64,000 nt of DNA. Origin: Natronolimnobius sp. AArcel1. Its GTDB lineage: Archaea; Halobacteriota; Halobacteria; Halobacteriales; Natrialbaceae. Below the pieces are notes generated by a model. It was not told the DNA's origin. It made no database searches and was given only the letters and a program-made list of their open reading frames with translations. Each line of letters starts with the position of its first letter. The stretch's first letter is position 1. Of the stretch, positions 33,751 to 42,535 are shown piece after piece. Location of the stretch: contig NZ_JAAKXY010000002.1 of the NCBI RefSeq assembly GCF_011043775.1, positions 372,001 to 436,000 of the forward strand, in the 5' to 3' direction. A program made the position numbers and the translations under genes.

Positions 33751-34431
33751 ATGTTCGATCGCTTCAGGTCGGGCGGCGATGGCGACACGGACGCCGACAC
33801 CGACACCGGCGAGTATGAAGTCGCTCGAGAGCGGTTAGTCCAAGCTGTTTCCAACCGCGTTACCGACGAACGCGTTCTCGAGGCGCTCGCGGCCGTCCCG
33901 CGCCATGAGTTTGTCCCACCGAATCGCCGCAACAATGCCTACGCAGATCGTCCGCTGCCGATCGGCGACGGTCAAACGATTAGCGCGCCACACATGGTCG
34001 TGATTATGGCCGACAAATTGCGTCTCGAACCCGGCGACTCCGTCCTCGAGATTGGCACTGGCTGTGGGTATCACGCCGCCGTCACAGCCGAACTCGTCGG
34101 CCCGGAACACGTCTACAGCGTCGAGTACAGCGACGAGTTGGCCGAGCAGGCGCGCGAGCGACTCGCTGAACTGGGCTACGGTGAGATCGCAGTCCGAGCT
34201 GGCGACGGACGCGAAGGCTGGCCCGAACACGCACCTTATGACGCCGCCTACGCCACCTGCGCGATGGAAACCGTTCCCGACGCCGTTCTCGAGCAGGTCG
34301 CTCCCGGCGGCCGTGTGCTCGCGCCCATCGGAACTAACCGCCAGACACTCATCCAAATCGACAAACACGAAGACGGGACACTCGAGCGCAGCGAACACGG
34401 CGGGGTTCGGTTCGTGCGGATGCGCGGATAA
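33751..34431 (+). CDS. pcm: Protein-L-isoaspartate O-methyltransferase
   Basis: 226 residues from ATG 33751; a TTG start at 33730 is possible. Canonical PIMT motifs are all present: VPRHEFVPP, the substrate loop DGQTISAPHM, SAM motif I VLEIGTGCGYHAAVTAEL, VYSVEYSDELAEQA and the C-terminal RFVRMRG. It repairs isoaspartyl damage in proteins by SAM-dependent methylation. A degenerate paralogue follows 93 nt downstream on the same strand. Confidence 0.94.
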   Translation: MFDRFRSGGDGDTDADTDTGEYEVARERLVQAVSNRVTDERVLEALAAVPRHEFVPPNRRNNAYADRPLPIGDGQTISAPHMVVIMADKLRLEPGDSVLEIGTGCGYHAAVTAELVGPEHVYSVEYSDELAEQARERLAELGYGEIAVRAGDGREGWPEHAPYDAAYATCAMETVPDAVLEQVAPGGRVLAPIGTNRQTLIQIDKHEDGTLERSEHGGVRFVRMRG

Positions 34432-34524
34432 CGAGGCGCAGAACGGACATACAACACTGCGTTCGGTATTGCCCCGAGTCCGCGCAAGCGCGGCATTGAT
34501 ACTCCCCGACCGGCTACCCCGCCC

Positions 34525-35283
34525 ATGGACCCCGCGGTACTTCGGGAGGACATGGTCGACAGCCTCGAGTCCGAGGCCAAGAACGTTCTCAAGGACGAGG
34601 CTGTCGCCGTTGCCATGCGAGATGTCCCCCGCCACGAGTTCGTCGATGAAGCGCGAGCGGCCTACGAGGACCGCGAACACGAAACCCTCGGCACCCGCGT
34701 GCTCGCACCGAGTACGGCAGCCAAACTCCTGCAAGCCGGTGATCTCGAGGCAGGCCACTCCGTCCTACTCGTCGGCGTCGGCGTCGGCTATACGGCTGCG
34801 GTCGCCGCTGAACTCGTCGGTGAGACGAACGTCCACGCCATCGATATTGCCCGCCCGCTCGTCATCGACGCCCGACATAATCTCGAGGCCGCTGGCTACG
34901 ACGGCGTGCTTGTCGACTGCCGTGACGGCGCGAACGGACTCCCCGAGTACGCGCCGTTCGACCGGATTTTTCTCGAGGCCGCTGCGTTTGACCCACCACA
35001 AGCCCTGCTCGAGCAACTGGCTCCCGACGGAACGCTGGTGTTCCCCCGCGGTGCACAGCCACAGCAACTCGAGACTGTCACCGCACGTGGAGAGCGAACC
35101 CACCACGGTGCGGTCGCGTTCGACCCGCTACTGGTCGATGGCGAACAGGTTGGTACCATCGAGCGAAATCGAATGGCACGCGAAGACCGCGAGCACGCCC
35201 GCCAGCGCGCCGAATCTCGCCGCGGCTGGGAACAAGAGTGGATCGAGTGGGACGACGCAATTGACTCACCCTCGAGACAGTGA
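34525..35283 (+). CDS. PIMT-like protein with altered active site
   Basis: 252 residues, clearly related to the upstream pcm (VPRHEFVDEA, LVGETNVHAIDIARPLVIDA, QLAPDGTLVFP). The key motifs have changed: the substrate loop DGQTISAPHM reads TLGTRVLAPSTA, and SAM motif I reads VLLVGVGVGYTAAV, without the acidic residue before the first Gly. The C-terminal tail is basic and Trp-rich (RAESRRGWEQEWIEWDDA). It may be a non-catalytic partner or bind another ligand. Such tandem PIMT pairs occur in haloarchaea, but no separate role is known to me. Confidence 0.85.
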   Translation: MDPAVLREDMVDSLESEAKNVLKDEAVAVAMRDVPRHEFVDEARAAYEDREHETLGTRVLAPSTAAKLLQAGDLEAGHSVLLVGVGVGYTAAVAAELVGETNVHAIDIARPLVIDARHNLEAAGYDGVLVDCRDGANGLPEYAPFDRIFLEAAAFDPPQALLEQLAPDGTLVFPRGAQPQQLETVTARGERTHHGAVAFDPLLVDGEQVGTIERNRMAREDREHARQRAESRRGWEQEWIEWDDAIDSPSRQ

Positions 35284-35354
35284 TCTGCCGGTCGGTACCA
35301 TTGTACGGACTGCCTCACAGAGCCATCGCTCAAAAGTATAGTGCTACGGAAAGT

Positions 35355-35376
35355 GGGGGTGGGGGATTGGGGGTGG
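35355..35376 (+). other. G-rich tract (possible G-quadruplex) in convergent gap
   Basis: Three runs of five G separated by T and ATT, followed by a GG, in the 188-nt gap between the stop of the PIMT-like gene and the stop of the REC-GAF-HTH_10 gene. The + strand could fold into a quadruplex and act as a two-way terminator. The gap otherwise holds only a TTAAATATAATTTC stretch. Confidence 0.45.
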
Positions 35377-35471
35377 CGATAGCCTATCGCAAATCGCCAA
35401 CTAATCGTATGCAGTGTGAGGGGTTAAATATAATTTCTATCTGTTTAGTGGTTGATTGGGGGCGGTACTAA

Positions 35472-37667
35472 TTATTTAGAGTCACCCTCGAACGCGAGTT
35501 CGACCAGCTTTCGCTGTGCTGCACGGAGATGGTAATGATATGTCGGTGCAGAGACCGACAGCGTCGCCGCTAAATCCTCGCCAGTTCCCTCCCGCGGCCA
35601 CTCGAAGAAGCCGCCGTAGTGGGCCGCTTGCAACGCCTCGTGTTGTTTCTCCGTCAGTCGCTCCTCGAGATAGGTATCGAGTTGACGTGCTGAACGTGTC
35701 GTCCGCTCTCGGCGAGCCTCGAGTTCGGTATCTGGATAGGCAGCAGTGACTGCATCGATCAGTGAGCGCGCTTCAACTTGCTGGGGAACCTCGAGAACGA
35801 GCGTCGAGACGCCGTCTTCAGCGCGTGCTGTCCGGAGCGTCACGTCGTAGCTTCGCAACACCTCCAGAAACGGCGTGACGCCTACCGTCACCTCAAACAG
35901 CGTCTCATCGTCGCCTTCGGACACCGCAGAAATCGTCTCGACCGCCGCCTGATCCGCGGCTACCTCGAGGAGATTTGTCTCCGCTGCCGTGCTGAGAAAG
36001 ATGACGATCTCGTCGCCTCGGTCGATTGCGCCCTCGAGAACGAGCGGCTCATCGAGCGAACTCGAGAGCCGGTTGAGCAAGAGGCGCTCGTCCCCGCAAC
36101 TGAGTTCGAGCTCGAGACGGCTGTCGGTAAGCATTGCTCGCGTTCGCTCGACCGACCGGATGGCGTAGCCAATGGTCTCTCCGAGTTCACCCAATACGTC
36201 GCGTTCGCTCTCGCTGATCGCGTTGACGCCACCCAGATGGACGAGCAAAACGCCATACCGCCGCTCGTCATCAGCCAGTGGAACCGCAAGCACCGTCTGG
36301 AAGCCGTACGTCAACGCTTCTTTCCGGCGGCGTTCCCAGTCGCTCGCCTCAAGTACATTTTTTATTTCTTGAATGGTGCCGGTCTCGATCACCGCTTCAA
36401 CGAGCGCTATTTCGGGTGCACGCGAGCCGTCGTCGGTCACTTGATCGATGTAGGCAGCGTCGATGCCAGCCCAGTCGGTTGGTTCAGGCGGCGTTTCATC
36501 AGTCGTCGCGATCCAAGCGAACCGGTAGCGATCCGTATCCGCAAGTCGCTCACAGACGATGGAGATGATCTCTTCGCGCGTCGTCGCCTGTGCGGTGCCG
36601 TGATTGATCTCGCGAACGATTTCGTTGATGTGATTGAGGCGTGTGAGTTCCTCGTTCTTGCGCGTCAGCGTCCGATCGTGTTCGCGCAGCAGCTGTTCGC
36701 GCTCGGCACGGTCGAGTGCGGCTTCCGTATTTGCCGCCAGAATCTGAACCGGTTCGGTCGTGGTCTCATCGAAGCCCGCGAGCGCATCCGTTCCCGCGAT
36801 TAACACGCCGTGAGTGCCAAGTGGCACAATCAGTTCGTTCTGACAGAGCGGTGCTGCAGTGTCTTCGCTCGGTGTCGCCTCGAGGTCAGCGTCGGTCGCC
36901 GCTGTGGCTGGTGAATCGGCGCTCTGGTCCGCTGCGTCTGAATTATCAGCTGACTCGCCGCTGCGAAGATTCTCGTAATAGGCGCTCTTGCCTTCCGAAA
37001 AGACATCCCAGACGACGCCCGATCCGCGGTGATACCGTCGCTCCGGATCGGTAATTGTCTGGGGGTCCGTTCGCGAGGCGACGTGCTCGAGTGCCCCCTC
37101 TGTTGGTTCGAACGCGTACGCGGCAGCGACTGGCACATCGAAAATGTCACCGGCCGTCTCGACTGCCAGCCGGTAGATTTCAGCTTTGTTATCGGCGCGC
37201 ATCAGATCCCGCGTCGTTTCGTGAAGCGTTGCAAGCGTCCGCTCGTAGCGTCGCTCGCTCTCTCGCAACTCCGTTTCGGTTCGATACTGTGAAACAGCAT
37301 TCACAATCTGATTCGCAAGCAATGTGTACTGCTCGTCACCAGTCCCCTTCTGGAGATACTGGGTCACACCGGCTGCGATGGCCTCGCTTGCGACTTCCTC
37401 GGAACCGCGGCCGGTAAAGAGGATAAACGGAAGATTCGGATCGTCTTCGCGAACCTCGGCTAACAACTCGAGACCGCTCAACTGGGGCATCTCGTAGTCG
37501 CTGACGATACAGTCGATATCGTGATTTGCGAGTATCTCGAGTGCCCTCGTAGAGCTCGTCGCCGGTTTCGCAGTAATCGCATCCGCTTCGTGCTCGAGCA
37601 TCTGGGCGGCGATATCCGCGAATCCCGGCTCGTTATCAACGACGAGAACGGTTATCGAGTTCGTCAT
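35472..37667 (-). CDS. Receiver-GAF-GAF-HTH_10 regulator (Bat family)
   Basis: 731 residues from ATG 37665-37667; an in-frame start 12 codons earlier is less family-like. It opens with a receiver domain (4-118), phosphoacceptor Asp57 in IDCIVSDYEMPQLSG and Lys in YLQKGTGD. Two GAF domains follow (about 150-310 and 345-500, the latter ending in the bacterio-opsin activator form YRFAWIATTDE ... GVLLVHLG). Last come a Bat-specific region and the HTH (LTEKQHEALQAAHYGGFFEW, then TLSVSAPTYHYHLRAAQRKL). It senses a small ligand or redox state and a phosphorelay input; the kinase is unknown. Confidence 0.92.
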   Translation of the reverse strand: MTNSITVLVVDNEPGFADIAAQMLEHEADAITAKPATSSTRALEILANHDIDCIVSDYEMPQLSGLELLAEVREDDPNLPFILFTGRGSEEVASEAIAAGVTQYLQKGTGDEQYTLLANQIVNAVSQYRTETELRESERRYERTLATLHETTRDLMRADNKAEIYRLAVETAGDIFDVPVAAAYAFEPTEGALEHVASRTDPQTITDPERRYHRGSGVVWDVFSEGKSAYYENLRSGESADNSDAADQSADSPATAATDADLEATPSEDTAAPLCQNELIVPLGTHGVLIAGTDALAGFDETTTEPVQILAANTEAALDRAEREQLLREHDRTLTRKNEELTRLNHINEIVREINHGTAQATTREEIISIVCERLADTDRYRFAWIATTDETPPEPTDWAGIDAAYIDQVTDDGSRAPEIALVEAVIETGTIQEIKNVLEASDWERRRKEALTYGFQTVLAVPLADDERRYGVLLVHLGGVNAISESERDVLGELGETIGYAIRSVERTRAMLTDSRLELELSCGDERLLLNRLSSSLDEPLVLEGAIDRGDEIVIFLSTAAETNLLEVAADQAAVETISAVSEGDDETLFEVTVGVTPFLEVLRSYDVTLRTARAEDGVSTLVLEVPQQVEARSLIDAVTAAYPDTELEARRERTTRSARQLDTYLEERLTEKQHEALQAAHYGGFFEWPREGTGEDLAATLSVSAPTYHYHLRAAQRKLVELAFEGDSK

Positions 37668-38073
37668 AACAGTTATACTCGGTTGTGTTTGCTGTTCGAA
37701 CAATGACGCGACCGCTACGTAAGTCGTTCCATCTGCTGACTTTCCACTGCTATCCTCGCGTGCGTGCCCACACGTACAGTGACGTTCCGCAGTACGCCGG
37801 AGCGCCGTCGTAGAACGCGTCTGAGTGGGCCGTCTTTTCGTTGCTATTGCCCTCGAGTGACAACCGTCTCACTCACAAAATATGAGCACACACTCCGCGG
37901 TGCTCGCTGGTGTTGTCCGCTGAAGAAGACGCTCGAGGCGGGATTTGAACCACCTGAACGTTGCTCACTCCGTTCGCCCGTTCCGTCATTCAAATCCCTC
38001 TTTTCGTCTTTTTTGCTCACGAAGTACGAGCACACGCTCCGCGGTGCTCGTCGGAGTTGTTCGCGAAAGAAGA
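37668..38073. repeat. Non-coding region with 80-bp direct repeat and tRNA T-arm fragment
   Basis: No gene is seen here. 37873-37952 and 38016-38095 are direct repeats: by eye about 67 of 80 positions match. The second copy runs into the 3' part of tRNA-Asp; the first ends with the same GCGGGATTTGAACC. Both carry the hairpin GAGCAC...GTGCTC. In the first copy GGGATTTGAACC (37940-37951) faces TTCAAATCCC (37989-37998), forming a tRNA-derived inverted repeat. Confidence 0.65.
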
Positions 38074-38146
38074 CGCCCGGAGCGGGATTTGAACCCGCGT
38101 CACAACCGTGACAGGGTTGTATGATGGGCCACTACACCATCCGGGC
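38074..38146 (-). tRNA. tRNA-Asp (GTC), copy 1
   Basis: 73 nt. Acceptor GCCCGGA/TCCGGGC with discriminator G, anticodon stem CAACC/GGTTG with loop CTGTCAC (anticodon GTC), T-arm GCGGG-TTCAAAT-CCCGC. CCA is not encoded. A TATA-like CCTTAAG lies about 33 nt upstream (near 38178-38184). It is identical to copy 2 at 41066. Confidence 0.96.
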
Positions 38147-38324
38147 TTACAACTCTTCGTTTCCCGGTGAGAGACTTAAGGGTTCTGTTTCATACCGCCG
38201 GACGAGAGTGGAATTGTCAACTCGTTGTGCGCCACGGGTCCTAGCTATCAGACGGACCAATGTCAGCACCGAGAAGACTGCGATACGTGTCTGGCCACAC
38301 CGGAAACGTAGACAGCACTCCGTT

Positions 38325-40721
38325 TCAGTCGTCGTCGGCGACAATCCTCACGTCGCCGGACTGGCTCCCACTCACGTCCGCGTTCGCATCCGCATCCGTT
38401 TCGAAGCGACCAACCAGCGACTGCAACTCCGTCGCACGATCCGAAAGTGACGCCGCGTTACCAGCGATTTCGGTCACCGCGCTTGTCTGCTCTTCCGCCG
38501 CAGCTGAGACGTTCTGTGCCCCGTCAGCAGTCTCCTCGCCGACGCTCGAGATCTCGTCAACCATCGTCGAGACTTCCTGTGCTGACGCCGCCTGATCGTC
38601 GGTCGCTTCGTCAATCGACTGGACGCCAGCGTTCGCATCCTCGACGCTCTCGACGATCGACTCAAGCGTCGTGAGCGTTCTGTCAATCGTCTCGCGGCCA
38701 TCCTCGATCTCCGTCTCCATCTCACTCATGTCCGCAGCGACGGATTCCGTCGATGCTTCGACCGTCCGAACGAGGGAGTCGACCTCGTCAGTCGCGTCGG
38801 CGGTTTCCTCTGCGAGCGACTTGACCTCGCTCGCGACGACAGCGAACCCATCACCAGCCTCGCCGGCCGTCGCCGCCTCGATGGAGGCGTTCAGGGCCAG
38901 CATATTGGTTTCCTCAGCAATTCGATCAATCAACTCGACGACTTCGCCGATTCGCTCGACCTCTTCTTGCAACGAGTCCATCTCCGCAGCCGTATCGACA
39001 GCCTTTGACTCGATCCGGTCCATCCGTTCGACGGCGTCGCTCGCCGCGACTGCGCCCTCCTGGCCCAGCTCGGCCGCGTGGCCGGACTGTTCGGCAACCG
39101 TCTCCGAGGAGGACGCGACCTCTTCTATCGTCGCCGAAAGGTCGCTCATCGCCGCCGCGGCCGTATTGAGCTTCTCGCTTTGGGTTTCCGCACCCGCCGA
39201 AATCTCCTCGATACTCTCGGCGACCTCTCCGCTCGAGGCTTCGATCTCCGCGGTCGAGGCGGTGACGTCCTCGCTCCGCTCGTCGACCTGTTCGGCGACG
39301 TCCTGAATCTGCACGACCATCGCCTCGATGTCGGCCAGCATCTCGTTGAGTGCCTCGCCGATCTCGGTCATCGCCTGACTCTCGCTGTCCGTCTCGAGGC
39401 GACGGGTGAGATCACCGTCAGCGGCAGCCTCAATCGACCCGCGGTACTGCTCGGCTTTCTGCTCTAAGTGTTGGCTGAGTGCCTCCGCATCGGCCTTTGC
39501 CTGTTCGGCGTCCGCTTCCGCCGTCTCAGCCTCGGCTTTGGCCTGTTCGGCCTGCTCTTTGGCAGCCTCTGCTTCTTGGGCCCGTTGTTCGACTTCCGAG
39601 AGTTGATTCTCGAGCGTATCGCGAATCCGAGCAAACAGCGTCGAGAGATCACCGAATTCGTCGGTTCTGGACTGGCTAATCTCGACGTCGAGATTTCCGT
39701 TTTCGATCTCCTCGGCGTACCCGGTCATCCTCTCGAGCGAGTTGTTGACGTCCCGCGAGATGACGCCGCCAACGACGACGAAACCGAGGACGGCGATCCC
39801 GATCAATACGCCGATTGCCTGTGTTACCTCACCGACCGTCCCGAAGACGGTACTCTCTGGTGCGGCGACGGTCACCGCCCACGGTTTCTCCTCGAGCGGA
39901 ACCGTCGCGACGGCGACATCGTTGTCCTCGAGTGCCTCGAGGTCGGTCGTCACGCGATCAAGTTGTGGCTCCGTTACGTTCGACTGGAGGTGTGGAAGTT
40001 CCTCGAGAAGGGCGTACTCCTCGAGAACTGTGTCCGGGTCCTCAGCGAGGGTTACCTGACCGCTTTCCGTAGACACCACCTGCATAGCGCTCCCGTTCAT
40101 CGGCGCTGTGAGGAGGTCACTCTGTTCGGAGAGATCAACCTCGATGACAATCGCATGGCTTGTGTGGCGACTGACTGGACTAATAAATCCCATCTGCTGG
40201 CCGTCATCAGTCTCGTACGGCTCGAACGAGCGGATGTCGTTCGGGTGTGCGAATGAATCGTAGTCGACCGCCCACGGTCGATCAGATTCGTCAACCGTCT
40301 CACCCTCTCGTTCATGGTCTGAACTGACCTCGATGGTTTCGTTGTCCATGTCGAAGTAGTGGATCGTCTGTACGTCCTCAGGAAGGATCTGAACGTTCGA
40401 CTGGAGATCCACCCGGAGCGGCCTGGTATCCATGTCCGAAAGGAACTGATCATCAGAGATTCGCTGGGCATGCTCACCGCGGTCGCGCACGAAGTCGTCG
40501 ATTGCCTGTGCCTCCCGGTCAGCGGCGTTGATCATCGTTTCTTCGGCATCGGCCTCGACGCTCGCTTCCGCCTGTGCGAGCGCGACGTACCCCGCCCCAA
40601 GCAGCGTAACAGTGACGACGAGAATCGCGATTCCAATTTTGAGAAAATATCGACTCCGAACCTTGTCGTATACTCGACGATGGAACGGATCGCCGTCCCC
40701 GTCGCCGTCTGCGGTCTCCAT
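38325..40721 (-). CDS. Halobacterial transducer (methyl-accepting chemotaxis protein)
   Basis: 798 residues from ATG 40719-40721; a GTG two codons earlier is also in frame. TM1 (about 27-50, [20 protein letters not shown]), a Cache-like sensor outside the cell, TM2 ([20 protein letters not shown]), HAMP, a coiled coil with repeated [10 protein letters not shown], then the signalling domain with its hairpin tip [20 protein letters not shown]. It sends attractant or repellent signals to CheA. A promoter-like CTTAACAA lies 26 nt before the start. The gene is enclosed by two identical tRNA-Asp genes in direct orientation. Ligand unknown. Confidence 0.94.
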   Translation of the reverse strand: METADGDGDGDPFHRRVYDKVRSRYFLKIGIAILVVTVTLLGAGYVALAQAEASVEADAEETMINAADREAQAIDDFVRDRGEHAQRISDDQFLSDMDTRPLRVDLQSNVQILPEDVQTIHYFDMDNETIEVSSDHEREGETVDESDRPWAVDYDSFAHPNDIRSFEPYETDDGQQMGFISPVSRHTSHAIVIEVDLSEQSDLLTAPMNGSAMQVVSTESGQVTLAEDPDTVLEEYALLEELPHLQSNVTEPQLDRVTTDLEALEDNDVAVATVPLEEKPWAVTVAAPESTVFGTVGEVTQAIGVLIGIAVLGFVVVGGVISRDVNNSLERMTGYAEEIENGNLDVEISQSRTDEFGDLSTLFARIRDTLENQLSEVEQRAQEAEAAKEQAEQAKAEAETAEADAEQAKADAEALSQHLEQKAEQYRGSIEAAADGDLTRRLETDSESQAMTEIGEALNEMLADIEAMVVQIQDVAEQVDERSEDVTASTAEIEASSGEVAESIEEISAGAETQSEKLNTAAAAMSDLSATIEEVASSSETVAEQSGHAAELGQEGAVAASDAVERMDRIESKAVDTAAEMDSLQEEVERIGEVVELIDRIAEETNMLALNASIEAATAGEAGDGFAVVASEVKSLAEETADATDEVDSLVRTVEASTESVAADMSEMETEIEDGRETIDRTLTTLESIVESVEDANAGVQSIDEATDDQAASAQEVSTMVDEISSVGEETADGAQNVSAAAEEQTSAVTEIAGNAASLSDRATELQSLVGRFETDADANADVSGSQSGDVRIVADDD

Positions 40722-41065
40722 ACACACTCATGTCAGAAACAATTGTTAAGCTTAGTGGCCCAAATACTGTGACACAGACCCTCTATCATTATATATTGGG
40801 ATGATTGTCTCTTGAGTGACAATGCATGCCGCACGCACTCAGTTGCCACGTTACCGTCTCGTCGCTATGGACGGCTGCTCAAACGCACTCGAGGCAGTGG
40901 CGTCGCTCACGAACGTGTTTGCGACGGAAAGCACCCGGAGCGGGATTTGAACCACGGTCGCAGCAAAGCAGCTCCCTGATTCAAATCCCTTGTCAGCGTT
41001 TCTCGAAATTCGAGGATGGTCGCAACACAGCAAGCTGGTTGCTCAGGGGTTAAATTTCGAGAAAG
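40722..41065. repeat. Non-coding region with tRNA-Asp 3' fragment hairpin
   Basis: No gene is seen here. The stretch CCCGGAGCGGGATTTGAACC (40934-40953) copies the 3' end of tRNA-Asp. It faces TTCAAATCCC (40980-40989) with 26 nt between, giving the same inverted-repeat form as upstream of copy 1. An AT-rich TTATATATTG lies at about 40791-40800, with no obvious gene attached on the + strand. Confidence 0.6.
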
Positions 41066-41138
41066 CGCCCGGAGCGGGATTTGAACCCGCGTCACAACCG
41101 TGACAGGGTTGTATGATGGGCCACTACACCATCCGGGC
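41066..41138 (-). tRNA. tRNA-Asp (GTC), copy 2
   Basis: 73 nt, identical in sequence to copy 1 at 38074-38146. Upstream sequence is also shared (ACCGGGGAACAAAGAGTTG against a near-identical stretch at copy 1), with TATA-like CCTTAATA near 41166-41173. So the duplication includes the promoter. Confidence 0.96.
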
Positions 41139-41385
41139 TTGCAACTCTTTGTTCCCCGGTGACGGTATTAAGGCTTTCCAATCAACCGCCGTGTGGTACG
41201 GCGAATCGAGCCATGAATGCGAGTGAATCAGTCCCGAACTCGAGCGAGGTTCACAGGGACTGTGCTTGAACCAGATTGTTACTCATTTGCACGCTTATGA
41301 GGACCAGTCGGCCGGAACCAGTTACGGCGCCGGTTTTGTGGCTCCATTATTGGATTCAACGGTGTGCGAGTGTCGCCTCGAGAAG

Positions 41386-41456
41386 TGCGCCGACCGGGAA
41401 TTGAACCCGGGCTAGAGCCTTGGGAAGGCTCTGTCCTACCACTGGACCACCGGCGC
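41386..41456 (-). tRNA. tRNA-Gly (CCC)
   Basis: 71 nt. Acceptor GCGCCGG/TCGGCGC with discriminator A, anticodon stem GAGCC/GGCTC with loop TTCCCAA (anticodon CCC), T-arm CCCGGG-TTCAATT-CCCGG. No intron and no encoded CCA. The 247 nt between it and tRNA-Asp copy 2 hold no gene. Confidence 0.95.
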
Positions 41457-41610
41457 GCACTCACTTCGATTACTCGCGCCACGACTCGCAGTTCCAGCGA
41501 AACTGCTCACCACCGGCGCGCACTTTGGCGTAGTCGATGTTGACACTTGAACGTAGCGCTCGAGTCTCCTCGAGAAGTTGGCAGTTGTCCAGTTTTTCGC
41601 CTCGAGGGGA

Positions 41611-41618
41611 GTTTATTA
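41611..41618 (+). promoter_or_regulatory. TATA box of nadE
   Basis: GTTTATTA, 27-34 nt before the ATG at 41645, supports the short start chosen for nadE. Confidence 0.5.
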
Positions 41619-41644
41619 GACGCTGCTGTCCCTATAGTCCGGAT

Positions 41645-42439
41645 ATGATCGACCTTCGGTTTTCGGACGCAGAATTGGACCAGCGACGCAATCACATTCT
41701 GGCCTTTATTCAGGACCAAGTTGCTGCGGCGGGTGTCGACGGGGCCGTACTGGGACTTTCCGGAGGCATTGACAGCACGCTGACGGCGTATCTCGCTGTC
41801 GACGCACTCGGTGCCGAGAATGTTCACGGACTCGTCTTGCCGGCGACCGTCAGTAGCGAAGACAACATGAGTGATGCCGAACGGGTCGCACAGGACCTCA
41901 AGATTAGCTACGACGTAATCGAAATCGAGCCGCTCGTCGACTCGCTACTCGAGGTGTATCCCGACGCTGAAGGGGATCGGGAAGCGGTTGGAAACGCTCG
42001 TGCACGCGTTCGCGGCGTGTTGAACTATCTAGTGGCGAATCACGAGCATCGCCTCGTGCTCGGGACGGGCAACCGTAGCGAGGCCGCCGTTGGCTACTTC
42101 ACCAAGTACGGGGACGGTGCGGTGGACTGTCACCCAATCGGGAACCTCTACAAAGGGCAGGTTCGCCAGCTCGCACGCCACGTCGGCGTCCCCGAGGATC
42201 TGGCGGCGAAAACCGCGACTGCAGAGCTGTGGGCCGACCAGACCGATGAAGGTGAACTGGGGCTCAGCTACGAGACGCTCGATTCGATTCTCGCGACGTA
42301 CATCGATGGGCCGCTGTCTGCCGGCGCGACATGTCGGCTGCTCGAGGTTGACGCGGACACTGTCGAACAGGTGCGGACGCTGTACGAGCAAAGCGAGCAC
42401 AAGCGGACCGTCCCGCCGGCACCGTCGCCACTCGAGTGA
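41645..42439 (+). CDS. nadE: NAD synthetase (ammonia-dependent)
   Basis: 264 residues from ATG 41645; the frame extends upstream by 36 residues but the TATA box lies within that extension. The PP-loop SGGIDS (39-44) is in VLGLSGGIDSTLTAYLA. Further motifs are LVLGTGNRSEAAVGYFTKYG, DCHPIGNLYKGQVRQLARHV and TAELWADQTDEGELGLSYET. It makes NAD from deamido-NAD, ATP and ammonia. There is no glutaminase domain. A DUF7114-like gene follows. Confidence 0.95.
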   Translation: MIDLRFSDAELDQRRNHILAFIQDQVAAAGVDGAVLGLSGGIDSTLTAYLAVDALGAENVHGLVLPATVSSEDNMSDAERVAQDLKISYDVIEIEPLVDSLLEVYPDAEGDREAVGNARARVRGVLNYLVANHEHRLVLGTGNRSEAAVGYFTKYGDGAVDCHPIGNLYKGQVRQLARHVGVPEDLAAKTATAELWADQTDEGELGLSYETLDSILATYIDGPLSAGATCRLLEVDADTVEQVRTLYEQSEHKRTVPPAPSPLE

Positions 42440-42535
42440 GAAACTACTCACCGAGTGTGTCTGTCATGGTCGCCTAGAGTCCGCCCGAACGGCGTTTCCA
42501 AAGGTCTTTGCCTTCTCCGTCGTAACTCTCTGCTA

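Noticed and set aside
34052-35341. 429-codon + frame spanning both PIMT-family genes in another phase
   Set aside because: Ser/Thr/Arg/Pro-rich frame typical of the +1 phase of haloarchaeal genes; both true genes are recognised in the other frames.
37929-37952. Partial tRNA match GCGGGATTTGAACC near tRNA-Asp copy 1 considered as a tRNA gene
   Set aside because: Only T-arm sequence is present; no anticodon or acceptor arms can be built around it.
40934-40953. Partial tRNA-Asp match considered as a third tRNA
   Set aside because: Only the 3' 20 nt are copied; the rest does not fold as a tRNA.
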